Source of the DNA: Myxococcaceae bacterium JPH2
GTDB taxonomy: Bacteria > Myxococcota > Myxococcia > Myxococcales > Myxococcaceae
Assembly (NCBI GenBank): GCA_016458225.1
Contig: JAEMGR010000010.1
Location: 1 to 59,968, forward strand
Reading direction: 5' to 3'
Length of the DNA stretch: 59,968 bases
Part shown: in pieces, positions 41,010 through 49,489 of the stretch
Layout of the letters: the number at the start of each line of letters is the position of its first letter
Position numbering within the stretch: position 1 is the stretch's first letter
Program-made: the position numbers and the translations under genes
The notes under the pieces: model-generated
What the model was told of the DNA's origin: nothing
The model's database searches: none
What the model saw: only the letters and a program-made list of their open reading frames with translations

Positions 41010-42689
41010 ATGCACGCACAGGAATGGCCGTCTCACCGAACGCTCGCGGAGGCCATCGAGCGCGTGGGGGTGCTGCATCCCGAGAATGGCTTCACGTTCC
41101 AGGACCTCGAGGGCCACGAGACGTTCGTGGCGTTCCCGGAGCTGGAGCGCCGCACCGCGCGCCTGGCGGCGGGACTTCAGCGGCTCGGGCTGGAGCGAGG
41201 GGATCGCCTGGGCCTGCTCATCATCCTGCCCGAGGACTTCATCCTGACGTTCCTCGCGGCGCTGCGCCTGGGGGTGATCCCCGTGCCGGTGTATCCGCCC
41301 ATGTACCTGAGCAACCTGGAGGACTACGCCCGGACCACCACCACCATCCTCAAGGCCGCGGGCACGCGCTTCCTCGTCGCTTCGGATGAGCTCCTGGGCC
41401 CGCTGGAGGCCTTCCTCGAGTGGCTCCCCGAGCTGCAGGGCCACGTGGTCGGCTGCCACACGCTGCAAGGCGTCGAGTCACCGCCGCGCTTCCCCGACAT
41501 CCAGCCCGATGACGTGGCGTTCCTTCAGTACACGTCAGGCTCGACGTCCGCGCCCAAGGGCGTCGTCGTCACGCACCGCGCGCTGCTGGGGAACATCCGC
41601 GGCTTCATGGGGCACGGCCTCCAGATGGTGCCCGGCGTGGACAAGGGCGTGAGCTGGCTGCCGCTGTACCACGACATGGGGCTGGTCGGCTTCGTGCTCG
41701 GCCCTGTCGTCTGGGGCGTGTCCGTGGTGTTCATCCCCACGCTGCGCTTCGTGCGCAACGCCTCGGTGTGGCTGGACACCATTCACCGCCACCGCGGGAC
41801 GGTCTCGTTCGGACCGAACTTCGCCTACGCGCTGGCGCTGCGGAAGTCCAAACCCACACAGATGGCCCAGTGGGACCTGTCTTGCATGAAGGCCTTCGGG
41901 TGCGGCGCGGAGCCCATCGCGCCGGGCACGCTGCGACAGTTCGCGCGCGTGCTGGGAGAGCACAGCCGGCTGTCCCCCCGCTCCTTGCTGCCTGCCTATG
42001 GACTCGCGGAGTCCACGCTGGCGGTCACCATGAAGCCGCTCGACGAGGAGTTCCGCACCCGTCGCGTGGACGCCGCGTTCCAACAGACAGGCCAGGCCCG
42101 CCTCGCCGAACCGGACGCGCCCGGGCTGGAGCACGTGTCCTGCGGGGTTCCCTTCCCGGAGCACGAGGTCGTCATCCTGGATCGCGAGGGACGACCGCTG
42201 CCCGACGGACAGGAGGGCGCCATCCATGTGCGCGGCCCCTCCGTCATGGCCGGCTACTTCCAGAACGAGGAGCAGTCACGCGAGGCGCTCAAGGCCGGGT
42301 GGTTGCACACCGGAGACCTGGGCTACTTCTGTGACGGCCACCTCTACGTCACCGGGCGCACCAAGGACCTCATCATCCTGAACGGGCGCAACCTGCACCC
42401 GCAGGTCATCGAGTGGGCCGTGTCCGAAGTGGAGGGCGTGCGCCGCGGCAACGTCGTGGCCTTCTCGCGCCCCGGCGATGAGGGCGAGGAGCTGGTCGTC
42501 GTGGCGGAGACGAACAGCTCGGATCGCGCGGGGCTCAGCGCGCAGATCGAATACGTCGTGCGGCTGTCCCAGAACGTGCGCCGCGCCGAGGTCGTGTGCA
42601 TCGGCCCGGGAGGATTGCCCAAGACGTCCTCCGGAAAGGTGAAGCGCCACCAGGTCCGCGAGCTGTACCTGCGCAACCAGCTCCAGTAG
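41010..42689 (+). CDS. Fatty acyl-AMP ligase / acyl-ACP synthetase
   Basis: A 559-residue stand-alone FAAL-type enzyme. Motifs: FLQYTSGSTSAPKGVVVTHR near 175, SWLPLYHDMGLVGF near 212, FGCGAEPI near 295, PAYGLAESTLAVT, and the catalytic lysine in LPKTSSGKVKRHQV near 545. The YHDMGL core is shared with the FAAL domain at the left of this window and suggests that it makes acyl-AMP and transfers the chain to a carrier protein rather than to CoA. The ACP gene 24 bases downstream is the obvious acceptor. It may supply acyl-ACP to the CqsA-like operon or to the lipid enzymes on its right. Confidence 0.92.
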   Translation: MHAQEWPSHRTLAEAIERVGVLHPENGFTFQDLEGHETFVAFPELERRTARLAAGLQRLGLERGDRLGLLIILPEDFILTFLAALRLGVIPVPVYPPMYLSNLEDYARTTTTILKAAGTRFLVASDELLGPLEAFLEWLPELQGHVVGCHTLQGVESPPRFPDIQPDDVAFLQYTSGSTSAPKGVVVTHRALLGNIRGFMGHGLQMVPGVDKGVSWLPLYHDMGLVGFVLGPVVWGVSVVFIPTLRFVRNASVWLDTIHRHRGTVSFGPNFAYALALRKSKPTQMAQWDLSCMKAFGCGAEPIAPGTLRQFARVLGEHSRLSPRSLLPAYGLAESTLAVTMKPLDEEFRTRRVDAAFQQTGQARLAEPDAPGLEHVSCGVPFPEHEVVILDREGRPLPDGQEGAIHVRGPSVMAGYFQNEEQSREALKAGWLHTGDLGYFCDGHLYVTGRTKDLIILNGRNLHPQVIEWAVSEVEGVRRGNVVAFSRPGDEGEELVVVAETNSSDRAGLSAQIEYVVRLSQNVRRAEVVCIGPGGLPKTSSGKVKRHQVRELYLRNQLQ

Positions 42690-42713
42690 CCGAAGCCGAG
42701 GAGGCAACACACC

Positions 42714-42968
42714 ATGAGCGACGACGAAGTCCTCCGCCTCATCCAGGAGGCCCTGCGCAGCACCCTGCCGGAGCGCGAGAGCGAGTTCGGGCAGGTCACG
42801 CTCGACACGGACCTCCAGAGCCTCGGCATCGGCTCGCTGGCCTTCATGGAGACGGTGGGCTACCTGGAGGACCACCTGGCCACCACGTTCCGCGGGGCGG
42901 ACATGGCCAAGGCCAGCAAGGTGCGCGACATCGCCACGCTGGTGCGGGCCACGGGGATCACGGTCTGA
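42714..42968 (+). CDS. Acyl carrier protein (partner of the FAAL)
   Basis: An 84-residue acidic carrier protein, MSDDEVLRLIQEALRSTL at the N-terminus, with the phosphopantetheine serine in LGIGSLAFMETV (about residue 42). The usual Asp before the Ser (GxDS) is Gly here, seen in some specialised carriers. Ribosome-binding site GAGGAGGCAACACACC is strong. It ends 14 bases from the convergent UbiB-like gene. It likely receives fatty acyl groups from the ligase just upstream. Confidence 0.88.
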   Translation: MSDDEVLRLIQEALRSTLPERESEFGQVTLDTDLQSLGIGSLAFMETVGYLEDHLATTFRGADMAKASKVRDIATLVRATGITV

Positions 42969-42982
42969 GCCACGACATGGGC

Positions 42983-44650
42983 TCAGCGACTCGCCAGGAC
43001 CCAGGCAAGCCCGGCGAGCGCCACCGCGGCCGCGAGGGACAGCCCCATGGGCATCCCCCCGCCCCAGCCCCCCAGGGACAGGATCCCGAGCCCCAGGGCC
43101 GATACCGCGAGCGCGAGAGGCCGGACAGCGCCGCTCGCCCCGCGGCCCGAGGCGCGCTCGCGATGGACGTTCACGACGGCGTCACGCCGAGCGTCCGCGA
43201 GCAGCGCGCGCGCCTGCCCAGGCCAGGACAGGCCCTCCTGGACCGAGGCGGAGGCCACGCCCTTGTCGCCCACCAACCGCAACAGCCGCACCATGGGCGT
43301 GGGGCGAGTGCGCAGGAAGAACGCCTCCATCAAGGCGAGCAGATCCACGTGCTCCGGCACCCGCAGCGCCGTGGCGTCCAACAAGCCAATGGCCCGCCAC
43401 ACGAGGAGCTGATCCGGCTCCATGCGCACGTGGTAGCGCCGCTGGAGTTCGGTGATCTCCCCGATGGCGCTGCCCAGGTGTCGCTCCTCGGCGGGCGCGT
43501 CCGGGGACTTCGCCCGCGAGAACCAGCGGGACATGATGTCGGCGAAGTCGCGGTGGTAGCTGGCGACATCCGTCTCATCCGTGGGGACGGACAGCCGGTC
43601 ATGCACCCGGGCGGCGCGCTCGAAGCGCCCCATGGCGATGGCCTCCATGTAGTCGCACAGCTCCTCGCGCCGCGTGCGCGTGAGCATCCCGTAGATGCCG
43701 AAGTCGATGAGGACTGGAGCGCCGTCCGGACGGATGAGCAGGTTCCCCGGATGCGGATCGCCGTGGAAGCGCCCCGTGGAGAAGAGCTGGAAGAGGCACG
43801 CATCGGCGATGCGCAGCACGGCGGCCTGCAGGTCCACCCCCGGCAGGAGTCGCTCGACCTCGTCGCGCTGCCCCGCGTCGTAGAGGTCGAAGACCTTCTG
43901 AAGGCTCACGCCTCGCACGAACTCCATCGTCAGCAGTCGCTGCGTGCTCAAGGCCCAGTCCACGCGCGGCACCATCAACCGGTCGCCCACGTCGTGGCGC
44001 ACGGTCTCGGCGATGCGCGCCTCCGCGAAGAAGTCCAGCTCGCGCAAGGTGAAGAGGGAGAACTGCTCCAGCGTCTCCGTCACCGGGATGGCGCCCAGCA
44101 GCCGGTGCCGATCCACGAAGCGCGTCAGCGCGCGAAACAGCCGCATGTCCGAGCGGAAGGTGCGCTCCAGGTCGAACCGCTGGAGCTTCACCGCCACCAC
44201 CTCCCCCGCGGCGGTGCGCGCGCGATGCACCTGGGCAATCGACGCGGAGCCCAGCGGCTCCATGTCGAACTCCGGGAAGACGTCCTCCAAGGCGCCGCCC
44301 AGCTCCTCCTCCACGCGCCGGCGAACAGCTTCGGGGGACATGGGCCGGGCACGCTCGAACAGCTTGCCCAGCTCGACGCAGGCCTCGCGGGGCAACAGGT
44401 CCATGCGCAACGAGAGGTACTGGCCCAGCTTCACGTATGTCAGGCCCATGCCCTCCAGCGAGCGCCGCAGCCCCACCGCGAGTTCCTGGGGAGAGCCTCG
44501 GCCCGTCGCGCGCAGCACCAACACGCGGAAGGCCTGCCGCACCACCAATCCCAGCAGGAGGAGAACCCGAGACACGTCGAGCCGGACGTCCGACCAGACG
44601 TCACCCCAGGCCCGACGCCCAGAGCGTGCATTCCGTGGTGTGTCAGGCAT
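42983..44650 (-). CDS. UbiB/ABC1 (ADCK)-family atypical kinase, copy 1
   Basis: A 555-residue UbiB-family protein. Family signatures: KxGQ motif in YVKLGQYLSLRMDLLP near 73, Ala-rich nucleotide loop PLGSASIAQVHRAR near 138, VKLQRFD, catalytic-loop HGDPHPGNLLI near 295 and metal-binding DFGIYG near 316. The C-terminus has two hydrophobic helices (GLGILSLGGWGGGM, and LAAAVALAGLAWVLAS), the usual membrane anchor. UbiB/COQ8 proteins are ATPases that support isoprenoid-quinone synthesis or lipid transport. This gene is divergent from a second UbiB-like gene, 44 bases between starts, so both share one promoter region. A role in lipid extraction for the nearby island is inference. Confidence 0.92.
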   Translation of the reverse strand: MPDTPRNARSGRRAWGDVWSDVRLDVSRVLLLLGLVVRQAFRVLVLRATGRGSPQELAVGLRRSLEGMGLTYVKLGQYLSLRMDLLPREACVELGKLFERARPMSPEAVRRRVEEELGGALEDVFPEFDMEPLGSASIAQVHRARTAAGEVVAVKLQRFDLERTFRSDMRLFRALTRFVDRHRLLGAIPVTETLEQFSLFTLRELDFFAEARIAETVRHDVGDRLMVPRVDWALSTQRLLTMEFVRGVSLQKVFDLYDAGQRDEVERLLPGVDLQAAVLRIADACLFQLFSTGRFHGDPHPGNLLIRPDGAPVLIDFGIYGMLTRTRREELCDYMEAIAMGRFERAARVHDRLSVPTDETDVASYHRDFADIMSRWFSRAKSPDAPAEERHLGSAIGEITELQRRYHVRMEPDQLLVWRAIGLLDATALRVPEHVDLLALMEAFFLRTRPTPMVRLLRLVGDKGVASASVQEGLSWPGQARALLADARRDAVVNVHRERASGRGASGAVRPLALAVSALGLGILSLGGWGGGMPMGLSLAAAVALAGLAWVLASR

Positions 44651-44694
44651 TGGACACCCCGCGCCTCCCCTCGCCCATCATGACAGGTTCGTGA

Positions 44695-46266
44695 ATGTCC
44701 TTGCTCTCCCTCTTCCCGCTCAAGCGAAAGGACCCGGTCGCGGTCCGACAGGCATTGGAGGAGCTGGGGCCCACCTTCGTGAAGCTGGGGCAATTCCTGG
44801 CACTTCGGCCAGACCTCATTCCGCAGGCGTACTGCGATGAGCTGATGACCCTGTCGGACCGGGCCGCCCCGTTCCCGTGGGAGGTCGCGCGCCGCATCAT
44901 CACCGAGGATCTGGGCCAGCCGCCCGAGGCGTGCTTCGCCTCCATCGACTCGCGCCCCATCGCCGCGGCCTCACTGGCCCAGGCCCACCTGGCGCGCACG
45001 CACGACGGCGCCTCGGTCATCGTGAAGGTGCAGCGCGAGGACATGCCGCGCCGGGTCCGCGAGGACTTGCGCCGGGTGCGGCTGCTCACGTCCATCCTGG
45101 AGGCCACGGGCGCGTCATTCGCCATCCCACCGCGCATGGTGCTGGAGGAGCTGGAGGGCTGGCTGCACCAGGAGTTGGATCTGCGCTTGGAGCTTCGGAA
45201 CCTGGAGCGCATGTACGCGCTCGCGATGGACCACACCGAGTGGCGCATCCCGCGCCCCTTCCCCGAGCTGTCCGGCGAGCGCGTCGTGACCAGCGGGTAC
45301 CTCGCGGGTGTGCCCTTCACCGAGCTGTTGCACGAGATCCGCCAAGGGCGGCCCGAGCGAATCCGCGACCTGGGGTTGGACCCGAACCGGCTCGCGCGGA
45401 ACCTGCTCTGGGCGGTGCTGGCGCAGATCTTCCAGGACCGCCTCTTCCACGCGGACACGCACCCCGGCAACCTCATCGCGCTGCCCGGGAACCAGGTGGG
45501 CTTCGTCGACTTCGGGCTGGTCAGCACGCTCGACGACACCTTCCGCGCCGGCATGGCCCGCTACCTGACCGCCATCTACACCGGGCGCCAGGAGGCGATG
45601 TACCGAGCACTCACGGAGCTGCTCATCCCCAGCGATGACACGGACCTGGACGCCTTCCACGCGGACTTCGCCGAGGCCACGCGCGCGTGGATCAGCCAGC
45701 GCGACGGCATGGGCCGAGCCCCGGAGAGCGGCCGCTCTCCCGTTGGCCAGTACATGGTGGATGTCCTGTCCGCCGCGAGGCGCAACCACCTGCGCATCCC
45801 GCCCACGTTGCTGTCCATGTACCGCTCGCTGCTCACCGCCGAGACGGTGGCGAACCGCTTGGGCAGCCGCACCAACCTGCGAAGCGTGGGCAAGCGCTTC
45901 TTCGTCAAGCTGCAGCGCGCGGAGATGCGCGTGGTCCCGGACAAGGAGCAGGTCCAGCTCCTCCTGGCGGATGTCGTCGCGCTGCTGAAGGACGGCCCGG
46001 CGCAGCTTCACCAGCTCCTCGGCGACCTCGCGGACGAGCGGCTGTGGTTGCGGGTGCGGACCTCCACCTCGCTCAAGGATCGGCGCGAGGAGAACGGCCG
46101 AGCCCGGCTCGTCGTCCTGGCGTTGCTCCAGGTCGGGCTGTCGCTGCTGCTCGTGGGCGCGGAGCGACTGCCCTGGGTTGATCAATTTCCGGTGCGTGGA
46201 GGACTCGCCGCGCTGCTCGGGTTGAGCTGGGTGGTGCTCGCCGTGCAGTGGAGGCGCCTGCCATGA
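44695..46266 (+). CDS. UbiB/ABC1 (ADCK)-family atypical kinase, copy 2
   Basis: A 523-residue second UbiB-like protein, clearly different in sequence from its divergent neighbour. Signatures: FVKLGQFLALRPDLIP near 28, PIAAASLAQAHLAR near 87 (AAAS in place of GSAS), VKVQRED, FHADTHPGNLIAL near 253, VDFGLVS near 272. Two hydrophobic helices at the C-terminus (LALLQVGLSLLLVG, LAALLGLSWVVLAVQ). The HAD-THPGN form replaces HGDPHPGN. Start ATG 44695 directly precedes the conserved LKRKDPVAVRQALEELG stretch. The stop overlaps the next gene as ATGA, so it leads a three-gene operon with an unknown protein and the GMC oxidoreductase. Confidence 0.92.
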   Translation: MSLLSLFPLKRKDPVAVRQALEELGPTFVKLGQFLALRPDLIPQAYCDELMTLSDRAAPFPWEVARRIITEDLGQPPEACFASIDSRPIAAASLAQAHLARTHDGASVIVKVQREDMPRRVREDLRRVRLLTSILEATGASFAIPPRMVLEELEGWLHQELDLRLELRNLERMYALAMDHTEWRIPRPFPELSGERVVTSGYLAGVPFTELLHEIRQGRPERIRDLGLDPNRLARNLLWAVLAQIFQDRLFHADTHPGNLIALPGNQVGFVDFGLVSTLDDTFRAGMARYLTAIYTGRQEAMYRALTELLIPSDDTDLDAFHADFAEATRAWISQRDGMGRAPESGRSPVGQYMVDVLSAARRNHLRIPPTLLSMYRSLLTAETVANRLGSRTNLRSVGKRFFVKLQRAEMRVVPDKEQVQLLLADVVALLKDGPAQLHQLLGDLADERLWLRVRTSTSLKDRREENGRARLVVLALLQVGLSLLLVGAERLPWVDQFPVRGGLAALLGLSWVVLAVQWRRLP

Positions 46267-47273
46267 GTCGGCGCCCGGGGTTCGCCATCGCCGCCCTGTG
46301 GCAACCCGTGCTCGGGTTCTTCCAGGCCATGGTGAGCGGCACCCAGGCCCTGCTGCTGCTCGCCCTCCCCGGGTCGAGGCGTCGGCTGTCCTCGGGGAGC
46401 GATTCCTCCTCGCGGCGAGATGCGTCCCTGCGCCACACCGTCTGGAGGCTGCGTCGGGCCTATGACGACGTGGTGGGGCCGCACGGCATCGAGACGCTCG
46501 AGGAAGCGCTCGGCGTGCTGCGCACGCTCACCACGGACCTGGGGCCCGCGGTCCTGGTCTGGGTGGACTGCGTCGAGAGCCTGGTGCAGGACGCGGAGCG
46601 CCGGTATGGCCCGGGACCGGGCCAAGGCACCAAGAAGGCGCAGGACGTGAAGTCCGCCCTCATCCACCTGCTCATCGACGTGCCGCTCGTGCCCGGAGCG
46701 CCGGGCTTCCTGCAAGCGCTCATCGTCGAGACGGCCACGAACTGGGCCATCGACGCGGTGGTGATGCTGCTCAACCGCAACGAGATGTGGACCGCGGGCC
46801 AGGTGGTGGAGCTGAGCCTCCCTCGCCGCATCCTGCGCGTGCTCGCCGCGCCGCTGCGATGGCTGGACAAGGGCCTCTCCGCCGTGGCGCGCGCCTGGGT
46901 CCTGCGACGTGCGCCCTTGTCCCCCACGGCCGCGGCCATGGTGCTGAAGATCCAACGGGAGAAGATGCTGGAGCCGCAGGTGCTCACGCGCGGGCTGGGC
47001 GAGATGCTCCGCTGGGTGGGGACGAACCGCCAGCGACTCATCGGCTTCGTCGATCTGGTCTCCGTGGGCACGCGCGAGGCGGAGCGCTTCACCCGACTCT
47101 CCGGCCCGCAGAAGCGCGAGTACGCCACGGACCTCGTGACGATGTTCCTGGAGCAGGAGGGCCTGCTGCGAAACGCCCTCCTGGCGCCGACCATCCAGTG
47201 GCTCATTGGGATCGGCATCGATCTCATCGTCTTTCTCTTCAACAAGCGGAAGGTCTTCCAGCACACGACGTGA
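46263..47273 (+). CDS. Protein of unknown function in the UbiB-GMC operon
   Basis: A 336-residue protein that I do not recognise. The N-terminus has a moderately hydrophobic helix (FAIAALWQPVLGFFQAMV) followed by a Ser-rich stretch; the middle is helical and rich in Leu, Val and Arg; the C-terminus ends with a hydrophobic segment TIQWLIGIGIDLIVFLFNKR. It may attach to the membrane at both ends. The ATG at 46263 overlaps the UbiB stop (ATGA), and 41 bases separate it from the GMC oxidoreductase, so coupled expression is likely. Its partners suggest a role in lipid or quinone handling. Confidence 0.75.
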   Translation: MSRRPGFAIAALWQPVLGFFQAMVSGTQALLLLALPGSRRRLSSGSDSSSRRDASLRHTVWRLRRAYDDVVGPHGIETLEEALGVLRTLTTDLGPAVLVWVDCVESLVQDAERRYGPGPGQGTKKAQDVKSALIHLLIDVPLVPGAPGFLQALIVETATNWAIDAVVMLLNRNEMWTAGQVVELSLPRRILRVLAAPLRWLDKGLSAVARAWVLRRAPLSPTAAAMVLKIQREKMLEPQVLTRGLGEMLRWVGTNRQRLIGFVDLVSVGTREAERFTRLSGPQKREYATDLVTMFLEQEGLLRNALLAPTIQWLIGIGIDLIVFLFNKRKVFQHTT

Positions 47274-47314
47274 CCACAGGTTCAGACGTGCCATCCGACG
47301 GATGGAGGTGCACG

Positions 47315-49438
47315 ATGCTCGCGAAGCTGTTCGACAAACTGCTGTGGCTGTACTGGAAGGCCAACCGCCGCTTCCTGATCGCATTCTCCGTGGCCCTGCT
47401 GGGCGACGAGCCCGGCCCATTCCAACCCGATGGAAAAGCCATCGTGGACGCCATCGACAAGCTGCTGAAGACAGTCAGCCGGACTGTCTATGTGCAGCTC
47501 ATCGCCACCGTGGCCACCATCCCGCTCGCGGTGCCGCCCATGCCCCTGCCCAGTGGCAGCATCGCGCGCGGCCTGGTGAAGCTCTGGTACGGCATCAAGA
47601 GCAACTTCATGCGCGCCTCGTTCCTCGCGAAGTCGAGGAAGCAGCGGGTCGAGTTCGTCGACGCCATGTTCCGCCGGCTCGTCCACGAGGCACCGGAGCA
47701 GGAGGACGACATGGTGAAGACCATCGTCACCCTCACCATCCTCAAGGGCGTCATCGGCGCGGCCTACCTCGACACGGACGCCATCTGGAAGGCCCTCGGC
47801 TACAAGCCCTATCAGCAACACGACTTCGCCCCGCCCTCCGGCCCGGACCTCGCCAATCCGCCCCTCACCGCCGCGGGCGAGCTGCTGATCCGCTCGCGCC
47901 GGACGCCCCAAGAGGTGGCGAAGAAGCCCGCGGGCAAGCGCACGTACTGCATCGTCGGCTCGGGGGCGGGAGGCTCCGTCGCGGCCCTGTCCATCCAGGA
48001 GCACGACCCCGAGGCCCGCATCATCCTCCTGGAGGGCGGCCCCCTGACGACCGGCAACGAGTTCTCCACGCGGCTGCTCGACGCCGTGGCGGTCAACTAC
48101 ATGAACGCAGCCATCACGCTGTCCGAGGACCAGATGTTCACGTTCCGCCAGGGACGTGGCGTGGGCGGCTCGACGCTGGTCAACAACTCGCTGGCGTTCC
48201 GCCCCGTGGGTTACTGGTGGGATCAGAACCTGGTCGCGCGCTGGGAGGCGCTGGGCGTCAAGCTGGACTGGCACGCGCTCAACAAGGCCTATGACGACTT
48301 GGAGAAGCTCATCCACGTCGCCCCCGTGGATGACCGCGTCGTCACGCGCGCGTCCCATGTGCTCCGGGACGGCTTCGAGAAGATTGGCCTCAAGGACAAC
48401 ATCGTCCGCGCGCCGCTGAACGTCGTGAAGTGCATCGGCTGCGGGCGCTGCAACCTCGGCTGCCAGTACGACGCCAAGCAGTCGATGATGGTGGAGATCC
48501 TCCCCACCTTCGTGCGCAACGGCGGGCTGCTCGTCCCCGACGCCAAGGTGGACTCCATCGAGTTCGAGGAGAAAGGACAGCTCCGCCACCACGTGAAGAC
48601 CGTCACGGTCATCACCGAGTCCGGCGAGAAGGTGAAGATCGAAGCCGACCGCTTCATCCTCGCACCGGGAGCCTATGCCTCATCCAAGCTGCTCTGGCGC
48701 AGCGGCTTCACCGGCGTCGTCCCCGGCGTGCGCACGGTGGGCAAGCGCTTCAGCGTCAACCTGGGCACGGCCGTCATCGGCGTCTTCCCCCAGGAGCTGA
48801 ACGCCTTCGCCGGGCAACAGGCGGGCTTCGCCATCGAGGTCCCCGAGGAGCGCATGGTCATCGAGACGGGCTTCGCCCCGCCCGCCGCAGTGGGGATGAT
48901 GGCGCCGCAGTGGGGCAACGCGTTCAACCGCCTCATCTCGCGCAGCAACAACATGGTCGCGGCCATCCCCGTGCTCTCGAGCCTGACGTACGGGCAGATC
49001 AAGAAGAGCCTCCTGGGTGACAGCGGCTTCGCCATCGACTTCACGCTCATCGACGAGGATTGGCGCCGGCTGGCCACCGGAATGAAGCTCTCCGCCCAGG
49101 CGATGTTCGCCGTGGGTGCCGAGGAGGTCTTCAACCGCCGCTTCGACGCGCTCTCCATCCGGCGCCCCGAGGACATCGACATGTACCTGGCCGGGATGGG
49201 CGCGGCGGACTTCATCCCCGTCGAGTCGGCGCACATGCAAGGCGGCAACGTCATCGCGCCCAAGGACACGCTGGGCGTCGTGGACGAGCACCTCAAGGTC
49301 TACGGAACGGACAACCTGTGGATCTGCGATGCGAGCGTCATCCCCTCGCCCATCACCGTGAACATCGCGCTGACCGTGATGGCGCTCGCGCGCTACGCGG
49401 CGCCCTTCATTGTCCGGGACACCCAAGCGCAGGTCTGA
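47315..49438 (+). CDS. GMC-family flavoprotein, long-chain-alcohol-oxidase-like
   Basis: A 707-residue protein. Residues 1-200 form an N-terminal helical region. The FAD-binding motif YCIVGSGAGGSVAAL is near 215, the GMC signature GRGVGGSTLVNNSLAFR near 285, a Cys-rich stretch CIGCGRCNLGCQYDAK near 372 and the C-terminal DNLWICDASVIPSPITVN near 668. The long N-terminus plus the Cys-rich segment are features of membrane long-chain fatty alcohol oxidases (FAO), which make aldehydes. The ATG at 47315 has GGAGG upstream; the same frame is open farther left, but that part overlaps the preceding gene. It converges with the P450 gene across 51 bases. Confidence 0.9.
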   Translation: MLAKLFDKLLWLYWKANRRFLIAFSVALLGDEPGPFQPDGKAIVDAIDKLLKTVSRTVYVQLIATVATIPLAVPPMPLPSGSIARGLVKLWYGIKSNFMRASFLAKSRKQRVEFVDAMFRRLVHEAPEQEDDMVKTIVTLTILKGVIGAAYLDTDAIWKALGYKPYQQHDFAPPSGPDLANPPLTAAGELLIRSRRTPQEVAKKPAGKRTYCIVGSGAGGSVAALSIQEHDPEARIILLEGGPLTTGNEFSTRLLDAVAVNYMNAAITLSEDQMFTFRQGRGVGGSTLVNNSLAFRPVGYWWDQNLVARWEALGVKLDWHALNKAYDDLEKLIHVAPVDDRVVTRASHVLRDGFEKIGLKDNIVRAPLNVVKCIGCGRCNLGCQYDAKQSMMVEILPTFVRNGGLLVPDAKVDSIEFEEKGQLRHHVKTVTVITESGEKVKIEADRFILAPGAYASSKLLWRSGFTGVVPGVRTVGKRFSVNLGTAVIGVFPQELNAFAGQQAGFAIEVPEERMVIETGFAPPAAVGMMAPQWGNAFNRLISRSNNMVAAIPVLSSLTYGQIKKSLLGDSGFAIDFTLIDEDWRRLATGMKLSAQAMFAVGAEEVFNRRFDALSIRRPEDIDMYLAGMGAADFIPVESAHMQGGNVIAPKDTLGVVDEHLKVYGTDNLWICDASVIPSPITVNIALTVMALARYAAPFIVRDTQAQV

Positions 49439-49489
49439 GCGAGCGCCATGCGCACCGCCCTTCCCTCACGGCCTCCGCGGGCCCACGCC

